A stretch of 64,000 nucleotides of DNA from Leptasterias polaris (taxonomy: Eukaryota > Echinodermata > Asteroidea > Forcipulatida > Asteriidae): contig JAZGTN010000055.1 in assembly GCA_037783415.1 (NCBI GenBank), positions 1,668,001-1,732,000 on the forward strand, given 5' to 3'. Positions 44,311 through 56,890 of the stretch are shown piece after piece. A program made the translations under genes and the position numbers. Each line of letters opens with the position of its first letter. The stretch's first letter is position 1. The notes below the pieces were generated by a model. The model saw nothing but the letters and a program-made list of their open reading frames with translations, did not search any database and was not told the DNA's origin.

Positions 44311-44352
44311 AATCTGAGAAACGATTCATGCATGATAATCGTTTCTCAGATT
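44311..44352. repeat. Perfect 16-bp inverted repeat
   Basis: AATCTGAGAAACGATT / AATCGTTTCTCAGATT, 10-nt loop containing ATGCAT. It lies 26 bp from the previous hairpin. Confidence 0.9.
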
Positions 44353-44752
44353 CAAATGTTTTTATTGATTTCTAATCAACCGCGGCATTTCAGATGAAAT
44401 AGTTGGCAGGATGCTTAAAATTGCTTACTACCATTACCATCTTTACAGTATAATAAGTAAGCATTCAGATAGTACAGATTTGTTGACAGTGTCATTACCT
44501 AACGATGACCCTACCTTTAAAATGTGTATGGCCTGTCTTCTTGATGAAAGTCAAATATTGGTAACAAACCCAAGGGATATGAACCAAAATTTAAATCCTT
44601 AAAGCTAGCTGGTCATATTAAGTTTTTGTAGTGGTACATGTAACTTGCATTCTTTTGTCATCGGTTTTCATTTTCATATTTTCTTTGATTTGTTTGCTTT
44701 TTAAAAAATTTGTTCCATGCATGAACCATCCCGGATCTCTTTTTCTTTCCAG

Positions 44753-44952
44753 AAGATTACATGCCTGCAATATCCACCACGTAGAGTGAAATCATTTCCC
44801 CAAACGGCCCAGCCAAGACGCCCCGCGACCAAAATTCTTATTTTGACTGCATGTAATTATCATGAAGGAAAGATCCCGGAGTCGTTGGTCCTTCTCCTCA
44901 TGGAGACCACGTAGTAGAAAGAAGGCACGAGAGGCAGCCCTAGCCCAAAAGA
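44753..44952 (+). CDS. Candidate internal exon of the plus-strand unit; 52-aa ORF starts here
   Basis: The acceptor has an excellent pyrimidine tract (ctctttttctttccag) and the donor is AAAAGA|gtaaat. Two frames are open. One (44753 to a TAG at 44912) reads KITCLQYPPRRVKSF..., ending LLLMETT. The other starts at ATG 44862 (30 codons, phase 1 out) and reads the very basic MKERSRSRWSFSSWRPRSRK, then KAREAALAQK, before continuing into the next exon. An in-frame TGA lies 18 nt before this ATG. Neither frame is recognised, and the unit could be non-coding. Confidence 0.35.
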
Positions 44953-45151
44953 GTAAATTTTGTGTTTGTCATTTCATATTTTATTGTGGACTAGTGTGTT
45001 TTTTTAAATTAATTTTTTGCTCCCACCCTTCCCTTTAGAGTGACTAGTTAATTAATTACCTTGTAACGTAACTGGTGGCTGGTGTTTTCTTTTAACCGCA
45101 TGAATTAACACTTTAAAGATGTTTATTTTTTGTTCTTTGTTGTGTGCCCAG

Positions 45152-45240
45152 AAGAAGAGTGTAAGGCTGTACAGATGTACGCCTTTGTTCCAGGCACACA
45201 AAGTACTTTTTTCCAGTAACAAAAGGACGTAAGCAATAAA
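45152..45240 (+). CDS. Candidate last exon of the plus-strand unit with AATAAA
   Basis: A long T-rich tract ending gtgcccag precedes the exon, and the intron is only 199 bp. Joined in phase to the ATG frame of the previous exon it reads KEECKAVQMYAFVPG, ending STFFQ, with TAA at 45217-45219. AATAAA lies at 45235-45240, 15 nt after the stop. Total predicted product is 52 residues: a basic Arg/Ser/Trp N-terminus followed by a short neutral tail. Good splice signals plus a well-placed poly(A) signal support a transcript; function is unknown. Confidence 0.35.
45235..45240 (+). terminator. Polyadenylation signal AATAAA
   Basis: Canonical AATAAA shortly after the TAA of the candidate 52-residue ORF. 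It would end the plus-strand unit that starts near 40.6 kb. Confidence 0.35.
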
Positions 45241-46119
45241 ATGGCTCCTAAAAAAATGGATAACTGTTGCATTTTGGTTGCTTGAATTATCCGAAAGATA
45301 TGTTTCCCATTCCCATGTAAGATTTAAATCTTCCTAGATGATGACTAATAATTGGCAGAAAACCGATCAAACTTTCACACTTACATGTACATGTATTTGT
45401 CTTGAAACAAAATTGTGCACATTAATTGCTTACGCTCTTTCTCTGGTAACTTTGTGTTACGTCCCTTCTTCGGAGCTTACGCCATTCCCTTCAGTTCTTC
45501 TGCTATTCCTGCAAATATCCTGTAGATTTTAGTTACTCATGCCATTTACATGTAGAATTGTAACCATCTCATCTACAGTATGTGTACATGTAATGAGTAA
45601 AGCTAGCTGCTCTCGGTTTATTTTTTTCTTAGAGCACATCCGATTCCATTTTTATCACTCACTCTTACTGTCTGGAGGCATCGCGTGAGGACCATCTTTT
45701 TTATTAATCTTTAGAGTGTGACGTTGGAATGGTACACATTTATCTTCCTATTAGACACTGGTTTCCACTCCTAAGTATTTCCTTGAAATAAGTTGGTTGG
45801 AAATATTGTTTTTAACAAAAACAAAAAGGTTTCAAGGTTTACTCTGTTGACATTTGTAGAAAGAAAACACAAATGTTTCAATGAATTTTTAGTTAAAAAA
45901 AACCCCAAAAACAACATATTTATAGTGTACTAGTTTGAACGCTCTTATATATGTCAAAGCTCCAATGGAGCTTATAAAAATAGATAAAGTGTACCCTTTA
46001 AAAATAAAACAAAACAAAAACTACTTTTTTTAGGATCGCATTACCCTTTGACAAAATTCTGTCTGATGGCTAATTGTGCCATCACTTTCTTCATAAGCTT
46101 CAAGTGTACACTGTATGTG

Positions 46120-46372
46120 GGGTGTCGGGGCCGAGTGGATAAGAACACCGAACTCTGGTGTTTCTGTTCAGCAGGGTGTGGGTTCGAGTCCCGGTCGTGA
46201 CACTTGTGTCCCTGAGCAAGACACTTAACTATAATTGCTTCTCTCCACCCAGGGGTAAAATGGGTACCTGTGAGGGCAGAGATGGTTCATATAATAATAT
46301 GCACCTCAGAATAGGCTACCTAGATAGATGGCGCTTTATAAATGCTTGATATTATTATTATTATTATTATTA
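46120..46372 (+). mobile_element. Leu/Ser-tRNA-derived SINE with ATT tail
   Basis: A box GGCCGAGTGGATAAG, B box GGGTTCGAGTCCC, the same TGAGCAAGACACTTAACTAT body as the copy at 12968, then GCGCTTTATAAATGCTTG and an (ATT)n tail. SINE 3' tail fragments of the same style lie at 19796-19890 and 24545-24620. Confidence 0.8.
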
Positions 46373-46820
46373 TGTACAAATTTATTTTAAAAAACCAGTG
46401 TTGTGCTTTGAAATTGAAGTGCTAGGGTTTTTTCTTTCCCCGTTTTAGTCCATGCAGGCTAGTAGTTACTTACAATAATTATGACAGCCTTTTTGTGTGT
46501 TTTTTCTTTGTCAATGTTTTAACTTTCAGTCTCCTTTCCCCCTTCTGTTGGCTCAATCAGCATGTGAAAAAACATTGAAAACATAACCATCCTCTTTGTT
46601 ATACCTACATGTATTTATTTGTGTTTATTTTGATGACTTAACTTTTAGGAAGTAATGAGTCAACAGCTACACGTGGGAAAATGTTACTTTTGTTTTCCCT
46701 AATTCTTGCTACAAAGGATACCTTTGTTTTGGAATGATATTGACGTATTTTGGTTGTTGGTATACAATAAGCGTGTGTACACATATGTACATGTAGATCT
46801 GTGAAAGTTTTTCAGCATCA

Positions 46821-47221
46821 CAGGGCTCGAATTTGGGATAAAATTCCACGAGACCGCAGGGCCTGTAGCTCAAATCGTTTACCGGACCAGAATTTATTTT
46901 ACAAGACCAAATTTCTAAATAAGAAAGAACTTTCTACACAGCTTAACATTATCACTATTCTTATTTGAACAAGCACAAAGAGAAGATTAGTCTCATTTGT
47001 CTTATAATAGGTAAGTATAGGGCCTACATCAATTCTCAACAGAATTGAAAGATATTTATCAGACTCAAAGTCAACATTTGAAAATAATAAAATGACAATT
47101 CAAAGTTATGTGTTCAATTGAAAAACACAAGCCCACCAGACTTGTCTGGTCAAGAGTTTACTGGCCCAAGGCTAAAATCACTGGCCTTGGGCCTGTGGTC
47201 CAGTGTAAAATTCCAGCCCTG
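46821..47221. mobile_element. TIR element (CAGGGCTCGAATTT), copy 2, opposite orientation
   Basis: Reverse-complement relative of the element at 42001: CAGGGCTCGAATTTGGGA on the left, GTCCAGTGTAAAATTCCAGC and CCTG on the right. Fragments also at 55717-55755 and 60192-60300. Confidence 0.8.
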
Positions 47222-48035
47222 TCATCAGAGAGTCAAATAAGGTGACAAGCAAAAGTGCAAAACAGGTGTAGTTTCCTTGTGGGACTCAAAGTCAACCCAC
47301 TCTTTGGCTACATGTACATAAATGTACATGTACATGTACGTATGTGTATGAGGAAGGAGTTACAAAACACCTGTAGACCTGAGAGTCAAGCTGTAGGCTG
47401 TGATCAAGTTCACCAAACAGGCCACGTACTGTACATGTACATTGTACAAGTACATGTATCTGTTGAAACTGGGTGACAATGTTCATTTAGGAACAATGTG
47501 CAGAGTCTGTTTTGGACGTGAAATGGAAGTTTACAATTATCTGTGCTGACAATCTGCACGTTTACAGTCGGTCTCTCTTTGCAGTGTTGTACATGTAATG
47601 GTAACAATGTACATTAGTGGTGAGTGATTTAAAAGATCAATTATTCAGGCATGCAACTTTTCCTCTTTTCCGCTGATTTCCTCTTTTTTATTCTCAGTTT
47701 TACCATTCAAAATTGAAAAATACTGTACAAAATCATTGAAATTTTGTAATTTCCTCTTTTTTTGGTGAAGTTACAGTTGCATGCCTGATAAACAACAAAG
47801 TGCTGTGATGACAGAAAAACTTAGATGATAGTTATTTCTATAAATTATGGCACAGTACGTGAATGAAGTCTGCTTGTAGGCTGAGCAATGCTTCCCTTAG
47901 TTTAAAACGAACACAAATATCAGTTGCACTCGACTTTCATGTAGCTTGAGTTTACTGTGGTTTAGTTTGACTCGCTATCAATACTTTTGTCTTATTTTAA
48001 AAAAAATGTTTTCTTGCTTGTGTTTTTCCTATCAA

Positions 48036-48092
48036 GTAATAAACCCCTTTGGGAAACTGACTGGATAAATTTTAATTTTGGGTTAAGCAAAT
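48036..48092 (+). repeat. SINE body fragment
   Basis: Only the body remains (GGGAAACTGACTGGATAAAT, TTTTGGGTT); no tRNA head. A shorter fragment lies at 17092-17112. Confidence 0.5.
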
Positions 48093-50983
48093 TCACTGAA
48101 TTACTGAAGTAGACAGTGTTTAGGCCTACATGTATGTTTACAGGGAAATCCCCTTGTCTACCCAGTTGAGCATTGTTAATATCCATTGCAGTGTTGTGGA
48201 CTTTCTTTGACAGTCGACACAGTTGAGAGACACGGTTTGTGTCGTGACATGGGGGTTAGATGCATTGTTTGAGCAAGAATTACATTTATGTAAAATTTTA
48301 CATACAGACATGTACATGTATATTGTACACGTACATTTACATAGCCTTGAACAGGTATGGTTGTGTGTTTGGGTGTGTGAACACATTTACAAAAACTATG
48401 TATAGAAAATTGTACGAAAATTACAGAAAGAAATTTGTGCGAAAATTACACTCCTTTTCCTGCTCTAATCAAAGTCGGTAAAAGAACAAGATACAGAATG
48501 CTGACACCGTTTCGAAGTTAAAGCAACCTGTAAAACAAATTCAAATGATCCGGGACCTTGTTGTATTTTTTAAATTATTTGTTAAGTATTTATTGATGAA
48601 CCATATTCTTCTAGTGAAACCAAGAAAACCCCCAAACGCCAAGGCTTGTACAGAAGTACCATGTATGTACGTTTAAGTTCCCCATGTCTCTTAACCTGTA
48701 AACAGATGACGGAGAAATTGTCAGCGTTCAATTTTTTTTACAAGTGTGTATGTCTTAGTGTTTATGTCTTCGTCCCCTTTCATTGCATCTGATAAAGTAC
48801 ATGTAGCTGTTGCTACGAAAGCTCAGGCAGTTTTATTTGTGTATCATCAGTCAGTCTTAAAGTTCTACCACTCAACATGTACTGAAGGGCCTTGTCCTTG
48901 TAGTGTGTACACATGTTTTTGTATGTTCTGAGTGGAAATGCTGTCTGGGTGTGTGGATCTTAAAATGAATATCATCTTCTGAGAGTAGTAATTACATACG
49001 TGCATCCCATGCAGACTGTGCTGTTTTTTGATGAACATACATGTATGTACATGATTAGTACTAAAGTAGTATCTCTGTTCTTGTATTGATTTAGGAAATC
49101 AATAGACCCCTTGCATAACGCCGAGTGCACCGAAAAATGCGTGTATACCATTTCCGCCTTTTGGGGAGTCAAGTCAAAATGATGGCCTTCCCATGAAATC
49201 CAGTTCTGAAACCAACGACATTGTACATTTAAGCCTGAGAACTATTGTCTCTAATCCGTAGAAATTATCACTCAATCACAAAGCCCATAATAATAACCGA
49301 ACAATATCATAAACCGACCCTATAAAACTTTCCCAACATTTCATCATAAAAATGATTAACAGCAATAAATGGCCCCAAAACTGTACTTTCAGCTCAGACT
49401 ATCTCTGTACCGTACATGTTAGCAACGCGCCATTTTGTTCCGCCTGTCAGAACCTACATTTTAAAGAACGCCCTCAACAGAACTTGTATACAGTTTCACT
49501 CGAAACAAGAGGTGTTACTATTCATTAGTGGCGATTTTTTTTGTTTTTGTTTGTGACGACACGTACTCTTGACTACACAACTAGAGCATCTTGCAACCAA
49601 GACTAGGTGATACAAACAAATTTACCCAACCCAAACACTTAACCGTGGCCTTGTAATGTGTTCATCGTATCAAATATTGAGGATAGTCAATCCCTAGGAG
49701 CTTTCACAATAAGCTATCCAATAGTTACATTTTGTCAGTGCGTGAAGGCACTTTACATGTAATTGTTTTTCATTTATATGTGTTTGGATACCACGTTTAA
49801 GTGGCAATAAGCTCTTCAGGGAGTGGTGTCGGATATATTTTGATTGATTGAAAGAATCATACCAAGATTAATAATTAATTTTGAGGTGGAATGCCCTACT
49901 GTACACATCTAATAATCTCTATTTTTAGTAGAATTTCAAGCATCATTCTTCCAGACGTTATGTCCATGCACTTTGTAATAACGTTGTCAGTTTCAATCAA
50001 GTCTCTACTGAATTTATGGGAAGTGAGAGAGAATCAATTAAAGCTTGGCCGTAGTACATGTAGCCAATGGCAGAGTTACATCTATGTTATGTACACCACA
50101 AAAGTGCAATCGTCTGAGTTTACATTGTGTTGTACAACTGCACTTTACGGGTCAACGGATTAAATGTTACATATTTTTCAAAAGATTAGACCATTGTTTT
50201 ATAGTTCTTGAAAAACTATCATTGATTTCCGTATTTCCAAGATGTGCTATCATTGATTTCAATATTTCCAAGATACCTTAGCTTCGATTTCCATATTTCC
50301 AGGATATGTTATTATTGATTTCTGTATTTCTTAGATATGTTATCTTTGAGTTATGTGTTTCCAACCTTCATGTGATGTAATGCACCAAATTTATATTACA
50401 TGAATGAATATATTTTTTTATGGCCTTGTACTCTTGAAAACCAAAAATGTTTGAGGCTGAAGCTATAAATCTCCTTTACTTGTTTATGTCTAGGTGGCTA
50501 GCGCAGCCTTCCACCCCCACCCCTAGTTCCCCACAGACCTAACATTAAGCTGGAACCATCTTGTTGGGCTCCTGCCTTTAGACTGGTTCACATTCAAGAG
50601 TCACCTTTGACCTCCAAGCTCTGTTCATAATGATCTCTAGGGTAGTACCCTATTAGGAACTTGGCCAAGATAGCTGACAGCATAGCTGAATTCCCCTTAG
50701 CATAGCTGTGGTATTTTCTTCCCTTGAAAGTTACAGTAACTTCATGCAATTTCACTGCAGTCTAAATGCTAAATTTTGCTTAAAGGTGTTACTGTCAGTA
50801 GGCCTAAGGATATTTGGGGTATTGCCATGTGGTTAAATCTCTCTTTTGAGTAGGAACCTTGGACTCAATGTTTCAGACAGTATTGCTGTCAGTTGACAAT
50901 GTACTTGGTACACTTAAAATGTTTTTTCTTTACTAACAGCTTCATTATACTGTGCCATTTTGGGGGTTTTAATTTATTTATTG

Positions 50984-50999
50984 TGTGTGTGTGTGTGTA
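50984..50999 (+). repeat. (GT)n microsatellite
   Basis: Short GT run (about eight repeats) in otherwise featureless DNA. Confidence 0.8.
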
Positions 51000-52494
51000 C
51001 AATCTAATGGCAAAAGGGAACACCGTCCAACTAATTGAAGACAACACTAATAGGCTTAGAACGTAATGTGCAACATAAATGACTGATAATCAAAATGGTC
51101 TTGCATATTATCCACTGTGCTTTTGAATGATTGATAAACTAGGCCAACCTGCAATAAGATACATGTGGTGAATGCATATAAATACAGTACACAGTCAACC
51201 CTCCTACTGTATGACCATTAAATTTCATGTGCTTTTGAAAGATAAATAAACTACAATGTATGCCGACCTGAAATGTGATAATGTGGTGGATATACACAGT
51301 CCACTGTAAAGGCCTATTGTTTGCAGTTGTGCCAAACTCGCCCTGTATGGTTTTAAACGGTTGGTCAACTGGCTGGAAAATGTTACTGAGAGTCATAGTA
51401 GGAGGGTGAATAATGAGTCGTGCAAGATCTTGTACTGAACACAAAATTCACAGCAGCATACGCATTTCAAATCACAGTATAAATAGGTAAAGTTTTAAGG
51501 CACAGTATACGTAGTGTTAATCTAACATGCGAGACAGCATTTTGTCAATATTGCCCCCAAATGGAGGCTATGCAAATGTTGTGCAGAAACGCCGATTGAC
51601 ACTGCACTCCATATGTGCTTTCTGATCCGTTCGTGTACTGTGCCAGGTTAAGAGATGAAACTCGGTCCGTATTAACTTCCGTCGCAATTTGAAGGATGTT
51701 GGTTTTAGTGGGGTCGTTTTCTTTCTGGTGTTGAGGTGTAGATTTTTTAGCTTGCTTCACTGGTTCTCATGCATCAACTCTGTCGATTTTTTTAATGCAA
51801 AAAAACTGATGGATTTGGGCTTGTATAATCTGTCAATTTTACTGCCACGCCAGATCCCACGGCACTTTACTAAATCACTTAAACGCCTCACCTTCTAGCT
51901 ATAATGGACTCTGCTGGCAGGTTTGTGATTGTATTGATTTTTTTTTTTTTATTATCAATTTTTGGGATTCCAGGGACCTTAGTACTTGGGTGTATAAAAT
52001 GTAGTTCACAGAGAGATGGAAAAAAAAATTGAAGAAAACAAATTCAGGGTTATTCATATTTTTCTAGCTGTACCCTCCACTAGATATGAATTGTAAAAAA
52101 AAAAAAAAATGACTGAATGATATGTCATGTACATGAATAGTGCATTCAGTATTTACCAGGCTGGATACTTATGCTTTTAGGGTATTATACAGGATTGATG
52201 GAGCTGACAAAATATTTACAGACAGTGTTCACGCTTTGTGTGATTAACCAAATTACATGAAATAACAATAACTGAAAATGTTGGCTTAATCCAGTTTTTG
52301 AGTCAATGAGAAAGAAGTAAAAAAAACTACATATACAGTTGTATATATGCACATTGTCCTTAATTTTGGTTGATGTTTTTTATCCTTGCCATTCCGTTAT
52401 AAAACCTGTAAGGTCAAGGTCGTTTTCCTTTGTAAAAGGGCAACTCTATGAGGAGAATAAGTATTTTCTACTGGAACATTTCAAGGGGCACAAC

Positions 52495-52730
52495 GGCAAA
52501 TAGACCCTTCCCATGAAATATGCTAATTACATTCACGCATGCGTACAGACACTATTGGTTGGCAAACGCCATAGAGATGTGCACTAAGCAGACGCACAAA
52601 CGCATACTGCGTCACGCGACCATCAGCCCCATACAAACAGGCGCGATGCTCCATCATTTTTGCCAACCAAAGTGTAAGTGCGCACGCGCGATGTGCAATT
52701 TACGTATTTCGTGGGAAGGGTCTATTTGCC
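52495..52730. mobile_element. TIR element (GGCAAATAGACCCTTCCC)
   Basis: GGCAAATAGACCCTTCCCAT and GTGGGAAGGGTCTATTTGCC ends; about 236 bp; the interior is CG-rich with GCGCACGCGCG. Confidence 0.75.
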
Positions 52731-53375
52731 TTCGTGAGATATCAGGCCTGGTTTATAGGGGGCACTATTGAAACAAAAGTGTATGATAAAAAGATGTTTT
52801 TTACTGCCCATCCAAATGTCCAAAGGTCCCCTTGCTGTGGTCTCATTTGCAATTCACCTTGTTTTGTTTTAATTACAAAAATCATTCCATACAGCTGTAC
52901 TTGTACAAGAGCTGCCAACTCTCCCCGATTACTACAGAAGGCTCCCTGAACATAAACAAATCTTTCAAAGTTCTGAAGAAAACATTAGAAAATCTCCCTG
53001 ATTTAATGGAAACTTTTTCTCTATTATGTTGAATGTATTTATAAATATCTCTCTGATTGTTGTACAAAATCTCCCTGACTGCAAGATGCAAATGTTGGCA
53101 GCTCTGATGTACATGTACATGACATGTACGTTGCCCTACGAACATTGCCCTATGATGGTTTATCTATTACATGTGAACTTCCTAGTTTTGTCTTTAAAGT
53201 CAATCACCTCCGCTTCATAGCATTCATCATCTCTACAAAATTACTGATCCTTTTGTTGTACACTGTACTTCTGTGTTGTCAAATGACTACACGTTGTACT
53301 TACACAAAAATCCTATAGAAATTGACAGCAACGTTTACTCGTGGAAATTCATGGTGTTTCATTTTCAAGAGATGA

Positions 53376-53740
53376 TTAAAGGCACCGGACACATTTGGTA
53401 ATTGTCAAAGACCACTATTCTCATTTGGTGTATCCCAACATATGCATAAAGTAACAAGCCTGTGAAAATTTGGGCTCAATCGATCATCAAAGTTGCAAGA
53501 AAATAATGAAAGAAAAAACACCCTTGTTGCACAATTTGTGTGCTTTCAGATGCCTGAAAAAGGCTTCAGGCCTGAAGTCTTTTTCAGATTCAAAAATTTT
53601 AGTGAGAAATTACCTCTTTCTCAAAAACTACGTTACTTCAGAGGGAGTCGTTTCTCACAATGTTTTATACTATCAACAGCTCTCCGTTGCTCGTTACCAA
53701 GTAAGTTTTTATGCTACTGAGTAATTACCAAACGTGTTAA
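53376..53740 (+). mobile_element. TTAA-type MITE, subfamily 2 (copy a)
   Basis: TTAA at both ends, with ends AGGCACCGGACACATTTGGT and ATTACCAAACGTG. The body contains a short palindrome (AAAGGCTTCAGGCCTGAAG). The overlapping ORFs are by-products of the element. Confidence 0.8.
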
Positions 53741-56698
53741 CAACCCTCCTGTGTAGTATTGTGATTTGGGGCCAAATATTTCCCTTTTATTTGTGTTTAA
53801 CACAATACTCTCTTTGTTCAATCATGGAGTTTTACAATATGAAACGGTTACACATTCTTTACTCAAACATCCTGTTAAAAATTGGCAGTACACATGGCAA
53901 TTAATGGCTCTTTCAGTTTCAATTAAAAACCTTGTAAACAAAAGTTCATTTAGTTTTCTCAAATATATGACTTCATTTCAGAGGGAAATATTTCACAGAA
54001 AAATAAGGTTGTTGCATGAACTTCATAATCAGTAAGCTTTTAGAATAAAACTAAACAATGATGTTTTTTCATTCATACCAATCCTGTATACCTTTAAGTA
54101 GGCTTTAAAAAATTTCATTGAAACGCACATATGCAATTTTTTAAACAAATTGGCATCTTCATGTTTTAGCCTTAAACAAAACGAAAATTATTTTTAAATT
54201 GTCAGTAATTTCCCTCACTTGTGTTTCAATTACACTTACAGCAATCGAAATAAGCAAACTGTTATTCGGATTCTTCAAATTGCTGTTCTCTTGACTTTCC
54301 TAGTGTTTAAGACAGGTAATCTTTCCAGGATTTGTGGTGACCAGTGTAAAAGGATTTTTAATGATACAAATGAGCAGCATTCAAAGTGAAACTAATAATT
54401 AATTTTTTATCTTTGAACATTGTTTCTTGGAGTGTGTGGGTTTTTTTTTTTTTTTTTTTATTTTATTCCAAAGATGCATTGTGTAAACTCTGTATGAAAA
54501 TAGAGTGAATAATTCCTTTGGTATAATATTGTTAAACTCAAAGCATTCACCCAAGCTGAACCTCAAGAGGGAAGTACTGTACTATTAAAGCCAGTCCTTT
54601 TTTCTTTCAAACTATTACAAGTCAATATTGTACATGCAAATATTGATGGCTGCTTCTCCCATAGGCTGTGTGTGGATATTCCATCAACAGGATCTGTGGT
54701 ATGCTCTATTGAGTTATGGATAATGTGCCCAGATTCAAATGATCTCATCCATTTGGTATACCCCAAGCATGAGTCATGCACACAATGTATGTTCTGGAAC
54801 TGTTCAAGTGGCCTATTCAACAGGGTAGGGGGGTGGGGGGGATCTAGATACGTTTATGTGTAAATGGATTGCAGTTGTAGTTGAATACTGGGTGAACTCA
54901 TGAGGGTTGTTTGTTCAAGGAGCAAGTCCATTGGACTTTGACACAGGTTGTTAAACTTAAAGACAAAGTTCTGTGTTGGTAATTAAGTACTGGGTTGGTA
55001 CAATTGTAATTACTCCCCTCCCCCCCCCCCCCCCACCTCCACCCTCCCCCCTACAAAAAAATGAATAAATAAATAAACAAAATAAATTTATAAATAAATA
55101 GATAATAAATAATAACAAATTAAAAAGGTAAAAATACAGGATTGGTAAGGGGGAAAAAACATCAATATTGAATTTTGGGCTGAAAGAAAACTGATTATGA
55201 AGTTCAAACTGGAACCATTTTTTCTGTGAATATTTCCCTTTGAAATGAAGTCATACATGTATTTGAGAAAACTGTATATCGAAACCTTTAAAAAAAAATG
55301 CAGCTGATTACAATTGTTACAACTAAAATTAAGGAAAATAATGTTTACATACTGAACATTGTGCATGGTATTTCACCATTTTCTCCTGACTCACACAAAG
55401 GGTTAAGCCCAAAGTTTTACAGGATTGTTATTTTATATGGATGATCACACAAAACATGAACACTGTCTGCGACTATTTTGCCAGCTCTACCAATCTTGTA
55501 TAATACATACCTTTAATCTTACGAGTGACTGTTAGTTCACGTAGTAGCTTTATTGGACTTAGACCCTCGCTAATAATCGTTGAGATAACAAGAACCAGAA
55601 ATACAGATACATGTATTTACTGAAACTTGTTACTCATCATAGTTTGCCTCAGTTCATAATTTCAAACCAGCATTTTTGTCACTATGTCTATAGGCCATCT
55701 AAGTCTATAGGCCTACAGGGCTTGAATTTTGGGAGAAATATCCGCAAGACCACAACAATGTGTAGTTTGTTCACTTGTTGTATTGAATTTAGAAGGTATT
55801 TGTTACATTTGTACAGACCCCTCTGTATTGTTATTAACCTTTTTTCCCCAACCCTTTTTTCACACAAAAACAACACTCTTTATATATTCTTGATTCAAGC
55901 TACAATGTACATGCAAAGAAAATTACAGCACAATAGTAAAATAAGTCGATGTGGTTAAATGAAACGCATCAGCTCATAAATTGTCTTGGATTTTTAAAAT
56001 CTCTTTACCCATTTTTTATTGACATGCTACAATATATAGAGTATAGTCATTGACATGGAATGTGATGCCCCTGATGATGTTATTGATGTCCTGGACCTTA
56101 GCCTGGTAACTGCCCCTACTTTACTGGGTTCAGTAATTGCCCCATGAGGCCCTGTATTACTGTAACACCTGTCATCATATTCCTAATTGATTGATAGTTG
56201 GCAGGTTGTTGGGAATATGTGGGTGGAGTTAGTATGCCTGTGTGTATTGAAATGATGCTGTTAGTGCGTTCATCTTTGTGCGTTCATCTTTGTGAGGACA
56301 GAGCAGTAAAATGTTTACACCAATTGCTTGGTTTACAGGCACAATACAGGAATGACAACCATAAAGAACCAACTTGATGAATTTCATTCATCTTTGTGCA
56401 GATAGAGCAGTCACAAAATGATAATTGCTTGGTTTAAAGATGTAGTACCATGAATACAGGATTGACAAGTAATGTCAATCAACCATGAAGAACCAACTTG
56501 ATTGATTTCAATATGAAGGCTCACCTACAATGTATTAATTATCCAGTTCATACCAGTACCAATCTTCCAGAGAAATACTTCCGACTAAAGTAAATGTACT
56601 GTCAAGAAAATAGAATTTTAGGAACCTTTTGTTCTCCCATTATTTATACTCTTTATTCACCAAGTCTTTATTTGTTTGTGCACAAAATCAAGTTGTTG

Positions 56699-56890
56699 AG
56701 GACGTCCTTGGTCTGGCTGACTTAGATGATCCCTTTTGTCCTTGATGCTGGGGACGTTCTCGGTCTTTCTAACTGACAGGATCTCTTTTGTTAAAGTCCT
56801 TGATGCTGGGGACGTTCTAGGTCTGTGTACAAACTAACTGTATCCCGTTTGTAAGAGTCCTCAGTGTTTTGGACTTCCTTGGTCTGTCTA
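56699..56890 (+). repeat. Diverged ~65-bp tandem repeat (3-4 copies)
   Basis: Recurring blocks GTCCTTGATGCTGGGGACGT, TCT(A/C)GGTCTGT and TCTTTTGTTAAAG, decaying to the right. Confidence 0.65.

Noticed and set aside
53470..53724. Overlapping 84- and 75-codon ORFs, and a similar one at 58265
   Set aside because: Both are the body of the TTAA-type MITE, so the resemblance is that of the repeat.
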